DNA of 64,000 nt from Virgibacillus dokdonensis (GTDB lineage: Bacteria > Bacillota > Bacilli > Bacillales > Amphibacillaceae), in NCBI RefSeq assembly GCF_900166595.1, contig NZ_LT745763.1:884969-948968 (forward strand). Reading direction: 5' to 3'. The notes under the pieces were generated by a model. That model did no database searches and was not told the DNA's origin. It saw nothing but the letters and a program-made list of their open reading frames with translations. A program made the translations under genes and the position numbers. Positions 44,398 through 54,442 of the stretch are shown here, piece by piece (the stretch's first letter is position 1; each line of letters opens with the position of its first letter).

Positions 44398-45084
44398 ATG
44401 TTAGATATTTATCTAATAAAGTTGCCGAAAAAAATACATAATTTTTCTCGTTTATTAAATATTATTGATTTAGATAAAAAAGAAAAAATTAGATCTTTTG
44501 CTAGAATATCCGATTCTTATAGAACATTGATTTCTGATTTGTTAGTTAGATATATATTGTCAAAAAGGTTACATGTCAGCTACAATGATTTAACTTTTGG
44601 GTTAGGGGAATTTGGTAAACCTTTTTGTTCTTCTCACCATGTTCATTATAATGTTTCACACTCCGGTGATTGGGTAGTTATGGCAGTTGGAGAATACGGG
44701 ATAGGAATTGATATAGAAAAAGTGAATAGATGTGATTTTGACGATATAGTACTAACATTTTTTTCAAGCATGGAGATACAATATTATCTTCGAACGCCTG
44801 CTGCAGAGAGGAAAGAAACTTTTTTTGAAATATGGACATTGAAGGAATCTTTTGTTAAAAATATGGGACTAGGGTTAAATTTGCCTTTAGATCGGTTTTC
44901 AATATGGAAATACAAGGAAGATATATATATTAAACAAGATTTTGATGATAATCAGTACTATTTTAAACAATATGATGCTGTAGCTAACTATAAATTATCA
45001 GTTTGTTATAGAGATGATTCTTTTCCAAAAGAGTGCCAACTAAACGAAGTTAATATAGGCTTGCTAGAAAATTTTTTTGTTTAA
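44398..45084 (+). CDS. Sfp-type 4'-phosphopantetheinyl transferase, 228 aa
   Basis: Loads phosphopantetheine on carrier proteins. Diagnostic motifs are FGKPFCSSHHVHYNVSHSGD (P1a/P1), GEYGIGIDIEKVNRCDFDD (P2 with the metal Asp residues), and FFEIWTLKESFVKNMGLGL (P3 W-x-x-K-E-S/A-x-x-K). Length matches Sfp (224). The ribosome site is weak (AGGGTGTG). It starts the hybrid PKS-NRPS cluster, 17 bases before the first megasynthase, and would activate all carrier domains there. It could also serve the discrete ACP of the other island. Confidence 0.95.
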   Translation: MLDIYLIKLPKKIHNFSRLLNIIDLDKKEKIRSFARISDSYRTLISDLLVRYILSKRLHVSYNDLTFGLGEFGKPFCSSHHVHYNVSHSGDWVVMAVGEYGIGIDIEKVNRCDFDDIVLTFFSSMEIQYYLRTPAAERKETFFEIWTLKESFVKNMGLGLNLPLDRFSIWKYKEDIYIKQDFDDNQYYFKQYDAVANYKLSVCYRDDSFPKECQLNEVNIGLLENFFV

Positions 45085-45101
45085 TGATAGGAGGTCATTG
45101 A

Positions 45102-48100
45102 ATGAGCAAATTAAAACCGTTAATCTTAAATCTTCTGAAAGAGAAAGAAATTTCAAAGAATGCTGCTAAAGAAATTATTCAATCTGTAAATGAAATATCG
45201 GAAACAACCGTTCAAAATGTAGACAGGAAGGTTGCAATTATTGGAATCTCATCTGAATTACCAGGAGCGAAAACATTTGATGATTTTTGGGAAGTTTTAA
45301 TGAATCAGGACGATAAAATAACGGAATTAAACGATTCAAGAAAGTCCCTATGTAATAATTTCATTAAGAATAATCAGGAAAGATTAGAAATCTCTTCCGC
45401 AAAACCTTTTTGGGATGCAGCTTGGTTAGATGATATAGAAAAATTTGAACCTGAATTTTTTGGTATCTCAGAAGCTGAGGCAAAAGTTATGGATCCTCAA
45501 CAAAGAAGGTTTCTTCAAATTGCTTACAACTGTTTTGAAGATGCAGGGTATGCTGGTGATAGAATGAAGGGATCTAATACTGGAGTGTATTTGTCTGCGG
45601 CAATGACGAATTACGCTGAATCCTTCCTAGAATATACGCCACTTAGTGTTCCTGGAAATGTCCCTGCATTTATTGCATCTCGATTATCCTATATTTTTGA
45701 TTTAAAAGGACCTTCTTATGTTATAAATTCTACATGTGCTTCTTCTATGTTGGCAATTCACGAAGCGTGCGTTGGATTGATGAATAATGATTGTGACACA
45801 GCTTTAGTTGGAGGAGTAAATATATTTCCTTTTCCAATTAATAGCAACAAACTATTTATGAATGCAGCGGGTATTATGTCCGAACAACAAAAGAGCAAGC
45901 CTTTTGATAATTCAGCTAATGGAATCGGGAGAGGGGAAGGAGTTATATCACTTCTGTTAAAGCCTTTAGATAAAGCGTTAGATGATCGGGATCATATTCA
46001 TGCTGTTATCTCTGCATCGAAAGTAAACAATGATGGAACTTCAGCTGGGATTACAGCACCTAACCCAAAAGCACATGCTGATTTATTGCAAGAAGCTTGG
46101 AAGTTAGCAGGGATAACTCCAGAACAACTTGACTATATTGAAACACATGGTACCGGTACATATCTTGGAGACCCAATTGAAATAAAAGGTATCGAAGAAG
46201 TAATTGAGCGGTATACAGATCGTAAACAATTTATTCCTATTGGATCAGTTAAAGGTAATATTGGGCACTTATTAGATGGTGCGGCTGGCCTATCCGGCAT
46301 TATAAAAGCTATTCACGTTATGAAAAGAGGTGTGGTTCCTCCAACAGTTAATATGCTGGAACCAAATGAACATATTGATTTTGTTGATTCCCCAGTTTTT
46401 ATTCCTACGACACCCTACTATCTGAGAGAAAATAAATATGATGAAGCTCCAATTAGAACTGGAATAAGTTGTTTTGGTTTTAATGGTACAAATGTTCATA
46501 TTGTTTTAGAGGAGCCACCTAACATAGATTATAACATCCAACAAATAACAGAAGGGCATAAAAAATATGTATTACCAATTTCCGCAAAAACGACCGAGTC
46601 ATTAGAAAAGATTATTAATCGTTACGCGTTTATAGATGAATCTGAGTATTATTTACAGAACATTGCTTTTACATTATGTACAGGTAGAGAACACCATGTT
46701 CATCGATTAGCTATTATTGCAAGCAATACAAAAGAATTTGTGAAAATTTGTAAAGATTTATCAACTACCAACTTTGAAAATTGGACAAAAATTATATGTG
46801 AGGTAAACGTAGAAGATGATTTACTTCAACTAGCAAAGTCCTATGTAGACGGAGGTAAATGTAGTTGGCATAAACAATTTGGTAACATTACAATAAATAA
46901 GGTTTCATTACCGACCTATTCTTTTTATGAAAAATCTTATTGGACAAATAATTTAATAAATCATAAACACGATCATGATACTCACCAAAGGTCTAATCTG
47001 GAAGAAATTATTCATGTAGCTGAAAATATTTTGGAAATTACACATATCAAAAAAGAAGATAGTTTCATATCTGTAGGAGGGAACTCCCTATCAGGATTAC
47101 AATTTATTTCCCGATTAAAATCTAAGTTTAATAGTGAAGTAGAAATGGAAGATTTATTTACTTCTTTTGCAGAAATAGAGAAGAAAATCTTTAAAACAGA
47201 TGTTATATCCATGAAAGATATTCCCAAAGTGATGGTGAATGAGGATAAATTATTCCCTGTGTCTTATGGTCAAAAAAGGTTAAGTATTATTGATCAAATA
47301 ACAGAACAGAAAATGGTGTATAATACGCCATTTGTCTTTAAAGTAGCTGGTCCTATTAACAATAATAAGTTAAAGAAAACTTTCGATTTATTATCAATAA
47401 GGCACGAAATGCTAAGAACTATTTTTGTAAGAAGTGAATCGGAAACAAAACAGAAGGTATTGGACAAACCAAATTATTTATATGAGTTTAAAGACTTTGC
47501 ATTATATAACGATGCGGAAGCAAATGCTTTTGCTCAAATTGATAAGTGGAAAGAAACTCCTTATGACTTGGAAAAGGGTCCACTAATTAGAGTATTAGTC
47601 TATAAAATTTCAGATACTGAAACCATTTTCTCACTTATGATGCACCATATCATTATGGATGGGTGGTCGCTAGCTATATTATCAGATGAATTATTCACTT
47701 TATATAATAGTGATAATAAAATAATGGATGAACTACAGAAAATAGAATACACATATATTGATTACACGATATGGCAACATCAACTTTTAGCAAGTGAGAC
47801 CTTTGAAGAGCATGAAAAATATTGGTTAAATAAATTTACTGATGATCTTCCCGTTACAGAAATTGTAGGGGATAAAATCAGACCGAATATTTTTGAATTT
47901 ACTGGAAAAATAAAAAAGTTCTCTTTTAGTTCTAGTCAGGCAAGAAGATTACGAGAGTATGCTAGTAAAGAAGAAAGCACACTCTATATGCTATTGGTTT
48001 CTAGTATATTTAAGTTAATTAATAGTATGACAGGACAAGAGGATATGGTGATTGGTTCTCCAATTTCTGGTAGATTTAACGAAGCTTTGGAGAAAATAGT

Positions 48101-51100
48101 TGGTCTATTTACAAATACAATTCCGGTAAGGGTTAACTATAATTCTAAAGATGATTTTTGTACGCTTTTATCAAGCGTAAAAGAAGTTTTACTAGAGGAT
48201 TTTCAGCACCAGGATTATCCATTTAATTTATTAGTTGAAAAACTACAGTTACCAAGAGATGCAAGTCGATCGCCAATTTTTAATATAAATGTCGCACTAC
48301 AGAACTTTAAATTCAAGAATACGGAAACCCATCTTAATAGTTATGAATTAACACCAATACTGACAGCACACAAAACAACGAAATGGGATTTAGAATTTGA
48401 ATTTGTAGAAATGCCAGATGGTGAATTGATTTGTAATATAGAATATTACGATAAAATATATTCTGATGAATTTATCGATACATTAATTAACAATTATCAT
48501 ACTATATTGGATGATATTCTAAATGGAGAGCAAATAATAGACCATAACATTGTGGATAATGGAAACAGTATAATTGGAGAAACGGTTCATACAAAATATT
48601 CCTTTATTGAAATGATTCAAGAGAGTGCTAACAAATATCCAAATCATGTTGCAATTGAAGATGAGAATGGTACCGTATCTTATCAAGAACTTTTACATAT
48701 AAGTATGGGAATAGCTAGCGAACTTCAAAACATGGATTATCCTATTACTAGTACTTTGATCATAACTGATAATAATCGTTACACAATAATGAGCATTTTA
48801 GCAAGTTTGTTAGCTAATGTTACCTTTGTACCTATTTCTCCTAATACCCCTAAATCTAAAATTGAATCGATTGTTGAGCAAACAAATGCAGAATGTATTT
48901 TAACAGTGGAAAATTTCTACTCTCTAACTAACAAAATTTTATATGAAAGTAAAGATATAAGAGTAGTGAAGGTCCTTGACTCAGATAAGCTAGAAGAATC
49001 CGCTATAGGTGAAAAAAGTGAATTGATGGACGAGTCACTATGGAACTTTTTTGCCGAGGAACAAAAGACCGATATAGGGGCAAGTGGCTGGAATAGTAGT
49101 TATACAGGGGAACCATTTAGTGATTTAGAAATGGATGAATACGTGACTAACGCAGTGAGTAAAATACTTGATCTCTTACCAAATCATTCAAAGGTACTTG
49201 AAATTGGCTGTGGTTCAGGGTTGACAACATTTTCGTTAGCTGCACATGTAGATTCATATATAGCAACAGATTTATCCCCTTCTATTATTAATAGAAATAA
49301 GAATAAAGCAAAAGAAGAGGATATTAATCATATAGATTTTCGAGTAGCTAAAGCACACGAAATTAATTATAAAGGCAAGGATTTAGACGCTGTTATTATC
49401 AATAGTGTTGTACATTGTTTTCCAAATTATGATTACTTGAAAATAGTATTAAAAAATGCAGTAGAGTCCTTAAAAGAAGGTGGGTTTGTTTTTTTAGGAG
49501 ATCTACTACATTTAGATAAAAATAAGGATTTCCTAAGTTCATTAAGAACATATAAAGAAAATCATCCAAATAGGAACACAAAGCTAGATTGGGAAACAGA
49601 TTTATTTGTAAATGATTTTATATTAGAAAATATCGTAAAAGATATTGAAGCAGATGTGGAATTAATAAGTTCAAATAAAACTTACACAATTCCAAATGAA
49701 CTTAATCAGTATAGATTTGATGTGATCATAAAGATTAGAAAGAAAAATACTGGCGTAAAGGGAAATTCCTTAAATAGAATGTTAGGAAAAACCTCTGTAC
49801 TAGAAAGTAATGCTAGTAGTTTGGATAAGACAGTAAGTGGCAAACCAGCGTATGTATTATTTACATCCGGAAGCACTGGGATACCTAAAGGGGTAGTAAT
49901 CTCAAGGAAAAATCTCAATAACTACCTTACTTGGGCAAAACGTTATTATTCTAATGAAAGACTATTAAATATGCCACTCTTTACATCTATTTCGGTTGAT
50001 TTAACGATAACATCGATGTTTTTACCATTACTTACTGGCGGAAAAATAATATCTTGTGAAGGTGAGATTGACCAAAAGTTTGAAAAGCTCACGAATATTA
50101 GGGAAAAGATATCGATTAAAGGAACGCCTAAGCAAATAAAACTTCTAATAGAGAATAAAAAGGAATTACCAGATATACAGAACTTTATTCTTGGAGGAGA
50201 AGCATTAGATGTATCCTTATGCAGAGAAATATATTCTAGATTTCCCAATTCCAGAATATTTAATGAATATGGCCCCACTGAAGCCACGGTGGGTACGATT
50301 ATTCGTGAAGTAACTAAAGAGGATTTCGTCTCTAGTTACATTCCAATCGGGATTCCAATCCAGAATACATCTATTTATATCGTTGATAATCAGGGTAATC
50401 TAGCTCCACCTCATGCAATTGGAGAGATCGTGTTATCTGGGGAAAGTGTAGCGTTAGGTTACTTAGGTAACAGAAATTTAACTAGAGAAAAATTTGTTCC
50501 AAATACAATAGAGTACTTGCAACCTGGTTATATCTATAAAACAGGCGATATAGGCCAAATCTTGCCAAATGGTGAAGTGGTTTGTTTTGGGCGAAAAGAT
50601 AATATGGTCAAGCTACGCGGACATCGAGTGGAATTAGAGGAAATAGAGAGGTACTTACGTGATTTACCAACGGTTCAAGATGCTGCTGTTCGTCTTCATA
50701 CGAATAGCAATCAAGACGAAAGGTTATGTGCTTATCTTGTAACGAATAGAGAGATCAATCAAACAGAGATTGATAAACTACTTCTACAAAATATACCAGA
50801 AACCTTGTTGCCATCTCATTATGAAAGATTGGATTCGATTCCAGTTACTACAAGCGGAAAAGTTGACAGAGCTTCGTTACCTAAACCTAGAATAAAGAAG
50901 TTTTCCGATGATACTGAATATGATTTAGAGTTAACGAATTTGGAAAAAGAATTGTTAGAAATTATGAAAAGTATTTTGGGAGATGAAGAGGTTGGTGTTA
51001 ATTCCGATTTCTTTAGAGTTGGTGGGGACTCCATAAAAGCACTAAGACTAATATCAAGGGCTAAAGAAAGAAATATCCCTATTCGAATTAACCAAATCTT

Positions 51101-52502
51101 CAACTTAAGGACTGTTCGAAAAATTGCGAAGGAGTCTAGCAAGCAGTATCTTCAATCCGAGAACAGACATATAGAAGCTAAAGAGATTCATCTAGCGCCA
51201 ATGCAGAAATGGTTCTTTGAACAATCCTTTATACACCCACACTATTGGAACTTACTAATGACAGTAGAATTACCAAAGGATGTTAATCTAGAAACTTTAC
51301 AAAACGCTTTTAGATGGATCATTTCTAAAAATGAAAGTTTAGTTACGTGGTTCGACCTGACTGATCATGAACCTAGAGCATTTGTAGAACCTGATCTTGC
51401 TAACAATTTTCAATTAGTTTTGAAGGATTTTAGAACAATATCCAAGGAGAAGTTGAATAAAGAGATGGAGAAGGTGCAATTCACTTTACAACATGAATTC
51501 AAATTTGGAAAGGAATTACCTATAAAAGGACTCGTTTCATTAACAAATTCTCAGCCATTATTAACTTTATTCGTACATCACTTAGTTGTAGATGGTATTT
51601 CTTGGAGGGTATTAATGGACGAATTAGAGAGAACATACTCCGATATGCTTGCTGGAAAAGAAATCAATCGTGTATTCGTAGAGCCTTTTTCTGGTTGGGT
51701 TAATCGCCTAAGGAATATAAACGTAAGCAAAGAAGATACGGCCTATTGGGATAACCTGAACATTGATCATGTGCACCCTCTATGCGTTACTCCAGTGAGA
51801 GAGGATTATATTTTTAGTGAGAGATATCATACTATTAGTAAAATAGATCGTGATAAAACGACATTAATTCTGGGAGCAAAAAATATAAATGAGGATTTCC
51901 GTACAGATGCCATGATAGTAACTGCGTTCTCAAAAGCATTTATGAAAGTCTTCGGGGAAAGAGACATATTATTTAATTTTGAAGGACATGGTCGTAATGA
52001 TACAAAAATAGATTTAGATTTAAGTAACACGATTGGATGGTTTACAACGATGTATCCACTTCTTGTATCATCTAATTCTGAGTCTATATCGTTACTAAAA
52101 TCTGTTAATGAGTCAATAGCGAATACTGGAAGCGGTATAAGTTATATGGTTGCTAGATGGTTTCAAGAAAAGGAAAGTTTGAAAAAAATAAATTCTAATA
52201 TTTTGGTGAATTACTTGGGTGAGTTTGATAATGATATTGGCACACATACCAATATATCAAACGAAAAAGAAAGACTGTTTAAATATGCGGAAGATCTTCC
52301 ACAAGCACCTGCAATTCATCCAGATAATAAATTGAATTACTTATTGGAGATAAACATTTATGTGCTAAATGGACAATTCACTATAAGTCTAGAGGCTGAC
52401 CAAAAGAAAATTAGTAAAAGTGAAGTTGATTTGCTAATTGCAAATTTCAGGGAATATATGGATGAACTTGTAGATGGAGTAAAGAATGTTCAGAGAGTAT
52501 GA
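45102..52502 (+). CDS. Hybrid PKS-NRPS: KS-ACP-C-A(MT)-PCP-E, 2466 aa
   Basis: Domains by residue: KS 42-470 (Cys212 in NSTCASSMLAI, His in ETHGTGT and KGNIGHLLDGAAG). ACP near 630-705 (Ser662 in VGGNSLSGLQF), with no AT between. Condensation 715-1130 (HHIIMDGWS). Adenylation from 1166, interrupted at about 1305-1555 by a methyltransferase (VLEIGCGSGLTTFSLA) placed between core motifs a2 and a3, then FTSGSTGIPKG, YKTGD, GRKDNMVKLRGHRVELEEIE, TSGKVDR. PCP (Ser near 1976, GGDSIKAL). Epimerisation 2030-2460 (HHLVVDGISW, EGHGR). The hand-read pocket code DLTKIGEVGK is close to asparagine codes. Product step: a polyketide acyl chain joined to Asn, possibly methylated and converted to D. There is no thioesterase. 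GAGGTCATTG site and ATG start. Confidence 0.93.
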   Translation: MSKLKPLILNLLKEKEISKNAAKEIIQSVNEISETTVQNVDRKVAIIGISSELPGAKTFDDFWEVLMNQDDKITELNDSRKSLCNNFIKNNQERLEISSAKPFWDAAWLDDIEKFEPEFFGISEAEAKVMDPQQRRFLQIAYNCFEDAGYAGDRMKGSNTGVYLSAAMTNYAESFLEYTPLSVPGNVPAFIASRLSYIFDLKGPSYVINSTCASSMLAIHEACVGLMNNDCDTALVGGVNIFPFPINSNKLFMNAAGIMSEQQKSKPFDNSANGIGRGEGVISLLLKPLDKALDDRDHIHAVISASKVNNDGTSAGITAPNPKAHADLLQEAWKLAGITPEQLDYIETHGTGTYLGDPIEIKGIEEVIERYTDRKQFIPIGSVKGNIGHLLDGAAGLSGIIKAIHVMKRGVVPPTVNMLEPNEHIDFVDSPVFIPTTPYYLRENKYDEAPIRTGISCFGFNGTNVHIVLEEPPNIDYNIQQITEGHKKYVLPISAKTTESLEKIINRYAFIDESEYYLQNIAFTLCTGREHHVHRLAIIASNTKEFVKICKDLSTTNFENWTKIICEVNVEDDLLQLAKSYVDGGKCSWHKQFGNITINKVSLPTYSFYEKSYWTNNLINHKHDHDTHQRSNLEEIIHVAENILEITHIKKEDSFISVGGNSLSGLQFISRLKSKFNSEVEMEDLFTSFAEIEKKIFKTDVISMKDIPKVMVNEDKLFPVSYGQKRLSIIDQITEQKMVYNTPFVFKVAGPINNNKLKKTFDLLSIRHEMLRTIFVRSESETKQKVLDKPNYLYEFKDFALYNDAEANAFAQIDKWKETPYDLEKGPLIRVLVYKISDTETIFSLMMHHIIMDGWSLAILSDELFTLYNSDNKIMDELQKIEYTYIDYTIWQHQLLASETFEEHEKYWLNKFTDDLPVTEIVGDKIRPNIFEFTGKIKKFSFSSSQARRLREYASKEESTLYMLLVSSIFKLINSMTGQEDMVIGSPISGRFNEALEKIVGLFTNTIPVRVNYNSKDDFCTLLSSVKEVLLEDFQHQDYPFNLLVEKLQLPRDASRSPIFNINVALQNFKFKNTETHLNSYELTPILTAHKTTKWDLEFEFVEMPDGELICNIEYYDKIYSDEFIDTLINNYHTILDDILNGEQIIDHNIVDNGNSIIGETVHTKYSFIEMIQESANKYPNHVAIEDENGTVSYQELLHISMGIASELQNMDYPITSTLIITDNNRYTIMSILASLLANVTFVPISPNTPKSKIESIVEQTNAECILTVENFYSLTNKILYESKDIRVVKVLDSDKLEESAIGEKSELMDESLWNFFAEEQKTDIGASGWNSSYTGEPFSDLEMDEYVTNAVSKILDLLPNHSKVLEIGCGSGLTTFSLAAHVDSYIATDLSPSIINRNKNKAKEEDINHIDFRVAKAHEINYKGKDLDAVIINSVVHCFPNYDYLKIVLKNAVESLKEGGFVFLGDLLHLDKNKDFLSSLRTYKENHPNRNTKLDWETDLFVNDFILENIVKDIEADVELISSNKTYTIPNELNQYRFDVIIKIRKKNTGVKGNSLNRMLGKTSVLESNASSLDKTVSGKPAYVLFTSGSTGIPKGVVISRKNLNNYLTWAKRYYSNERLLNMPLFTSISVDLTITSMFLPLLTGGKIISCEGEIDQKFEKLTNIREKISIKGTPKQIKLLIENKKELPDIQNFILGGEALDVSLCREIYSRFPNSRIFNEYGPTEATVGTIIREVTKEDFVSSYIPIGIPIQNTSIYIVDNQGNLAPPHAIGEIVLSGESVALGYLGNRNLTREKFVPNTIEYLQPGYIYKTGDIGQILPNGEVVCFGRKDNMVKLRGHRVELEEIERYLRDLPTVQDAAVRLHTNSNQDERLCAYLVTNREINQTEIDKLLLQNIPETLLPSHYERLDSIPVTTSGKVDRASLPKPRIKKFSDDTEYDLELTNLEKELLEIMKSILGDEEVGVNSDFFRVGGDSIKALRLISRAKERNIPIRINQIFNLRTVRKIAKESSKQYLQSENRHIEAKEIHLAPMQKWFFEQSFIHPHYWNLLMTVELPKDVNLETLQNAFRWIISKNESLVTWFDLTDHEPRAFVEPDLANNFQLVLKDFRTISKEKLNKEMEKVQFTLQHEFKFGKELPIKGLVSLTNSQPLLTLFVHHLVVDGISWRVLMDELERTYSDMLAGKEINRVFVEPFSGWVNRLRNINVSKEDTAYWDNLNIDHVHPLCVTPVREDYIFSERYHTISKIDRDKTTLILGAKNINEDFRTDAMIVTAFSKAFMKVFGERDILFNFEGHGRNDTKIDLDLSNTIGWFTTMYPLLVSSNSESISLLKSVNESIANTGSGISYMVARWFQEKESLKKINSNILVNYLGEFDNDIGTHTNISNEKERLFKYAEDLPQAPAIHPDNKLNYLLEINIYVLNGQFTISLEADQKKISKSEVDLLIANFREYMDELVDGVKNVQRV

Positions 52503-52579
52503 CCATGGATCGTTTTCAGCTTAGAAGTGTAGAGATAAAAAATAGTATTTGTCTCATTGAATCTAGCAGTACATGTTAA
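52499..52579 (+). other. Micro-frame of 26 codons overlapping the 2466-aa gene stop
   Basis: ATGA overlap with the previous stop allows translational coupling. The product begins MTMDRFQLRSVEIKNS and ends after ISSSTC-like residues. Not recognised. It may be the remaining 5' end of a lost downstream gene, or chance. Confidence 0.25.
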
Positions 52580-52828
52580 AGTTTAATACAAATATAAATT
52601 TCTAGATTTTATCAAGGATATAAGGTGCTGTAAGATTCCCACTTCAAGAATTGGGAGTTAGCTAACAAGTCTAAGCGGGAGATAACAGCACAAATTCCTT
52701 TTCGGAAAAGGACTTTAGGTCATATCCTTTAGTACTAACAATCAGTGGAGGATGATAGAATTTGAAGATTCACTTTATATATGTATCTTTATGTTAGCTT
52801 ATTAAATTGGAGGGAGTCTTAGCAGATT
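52580..52828 (+). other. Intergenic segment with a structured-RNA-like block
   Basis: GTGCTGT (52625-52631) pairs with ACAGCAC (52685-52691) around an inner TCCCA...TGGGA hairpin, and a GGACTTTAGG...CCTTTAG segment follows. The layout recalls right ends of IS200/IS605-type transposons with their guide-RNA scaffold, but no TnpB remains. It ends in the target-site sequence AGCAGATT of the IS256 copy. Confidence 0.3.
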
Positions 52829-54324
52829 GAGAGTATAAAATATTTTGTGTAAATGATTTTTAGAACATAGAAAAAGGAAGACCCTTTTTGTAGAATTAAG
52901 TTAGCCGACAAAATTCACAGAAAAGAGGTCTTCCCTATGAACCATGTTACTACAGATTTAATTGAAGCTCTAGTCCAAAAACAGGATATCCAAGAAGTTT
53001 TTCGCCAACATCTTGAGTCAGCAGTCAATCAATTACTCAAAAATGAATTGACAGCTTTCTTAGATTATGAACCTTATGATCGAAAAGGTTTTAATTCTGG
53101 CAATTCACGTAATGGCACTTACCCTCGTTCAATTAAAACGGAATATGGGGAATTAAATATTGATATTCCACGCGATCGTAACGGTGAATTTAAGCAACAA
53201 ACTCTGGGCTCTTATAATCGCACGAATGATACTCTTGAAAGTTATATCATTCATATGTATCAAAAAGGCATCACGACAGACGAAATCGTTCAACTTATTG
53301 AGCGAATGTACGGCCATCACTATACGAAACAGACCATTTCCAATATCACTCAGCGTGTATCAGAGGATTTAGAAGCGTTCCACAGCCGAAGGCTCAACGA
53401 GCGCTATGTTTGTGTCTATTTAGATGCTACGCATATTCCAATTAGACGCGATACTGTCCAAAAAGAAGCTGTCTATATATCGATTGGCATTACCGAAGAT
53501 GGCACAAAGGAAGTTTTGGATTATACGATTGCCCCAACGGAATCAGCTCACGTTTGGGAAGAGATGCTTTCGTCCCTTCGTGAACGAGGCGTTAAAAACG
53601 TTCTGTTGTTTGTCTCTGATGGGCTTAAAGGAATGACCGATTCGATTCATCGTGTTTACTCTAAAGCGAAACATCAGGTTTGCTGCGTACATGTTTCTCG
53701 AAATATTTCTAAAAAAGTACGCGTCAGCGATCGTGAAGACATCTCTAATGACTTTAAAAAGGTATATCAAGCTGAAAATCGTACTGAAGCTGAATCTCAA
53801 CTCGAACAATTTCGGGAGAAATGGCAAAAGCTTTATCCATCTGTCATTAAAAATGTGATGGGGCATGAACAACTCCTAACGTTTTTTGATTTTCCGGCTT
53901 CTATTCGAAGAAGTATTTACTCCACGAATTTAATAGAGTCTTTTAATAAGCAAATCAAACGCCATATCAAAGCCAAAGAGCAATTTCCGAATGAGGAATC
54001 GCTCAAACGTTATTTAGTCACGCAATTCCATCATTATATTGAAAAACATAGTATGCGATGTCATAGAGGGTTTGAAAAAGCTAAACCAGAACTACTTAAA
54101 ATGTTTGAAGCTATCGAAACTTAATCTTCTTCAGTTTTGGAAGTTTAGCTGGTTCTCACCAAGCATCAAGCCAAATACGCTTGACCCTTGGTGAGAACCA
54201 GCTATGGGGTTAGTAACTGAAGAAGAAAGTCACAGTCCGACCTGCAAGGTCGTTTATAATAAATAACTAGCTTAATTCTTACAAAAGGGCTTAGTGTCAT
54301 TTACACAAAATTATTGACACTCCC
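52829..54324 (+). mobile_element. IS256-family insertion sequence with 8-bp target duplication
   Basis: Terminal inverted repeats are GAGAGTATAAAATATTTTGT on the left and GGGAGTGTCAATAATTTTGT on the right (other strand). The direct duplication AGCAGATT lies at 52821-52828 and 54325-54332. Length is 1496 bp. With an intact transposase and an intact duplication this is a recent insertion. It separates the first two megasynthase genes; without it the gap would be about 430 bases. Confidence 0.95.
52937..54124 (+). CDS. IS256-family (mutator-type) transposase, 395 aa
   Basis: DDE transposase of the mutator class. GFNSGNSRNGTYPRSIKTEY is the N-terminal N-G motif and VCVYLDATHIPIRRD has the first Asp. 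NVLLFVSDGLKGMTDSIHRV has the second Asp, CVHVSRNISKKV is the C-x-x-H-x-x-R signature, and RRSIYSTNLIESFNKQIKRH has the final Glu region. Length is normal. The ATG follows AGAGGTCTTCCCT. It appears intact and active. Confidence 0.95.
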   Translation: MNHVTTDLIEALVQKQDIQEVFRQHLESAVNQLLKNELTAFLDYEPYDRKGFNSGNSRNGTYPRSIKTEYGELNIDIPRDRNGEFKQQTLGSYNRTNDTLESYIIHMYQKGITTDEIVQLIERMYGHHYTKQTISNITQRVSEDLEAFHSRRLNERYVCVYLDATHIPIRRDTVQKEAVYISIGITEDGTKEVLDYTIAPTESAHVWEEMLSSLRERGVKNVLLFVSDGLKGMTDSIHRVYSKAKHQVCCVHVSRNISKKVRVSDREDISNDFKKVYQAENRTEAESQLEQFREKWQKLYPSVIKNVMGHEQLLTFFDFPASIRRSIYSTNLIESFNKQIKRHIKAKEQFPNEESLKRYLVTQFHHYIEKHSMRCHRGFEKAKPELLKMFEAIET

Positions 54325-54442
54325 AGCAGATTAATTAGTAATGCATTATATGATTGAATTTTCTTTTAAGAAATAATATTACTGAATAATCGCAACATAT
54401 TTCCTTAATAAGAACATCATTAAAACTTTGGGAGTGATAACC

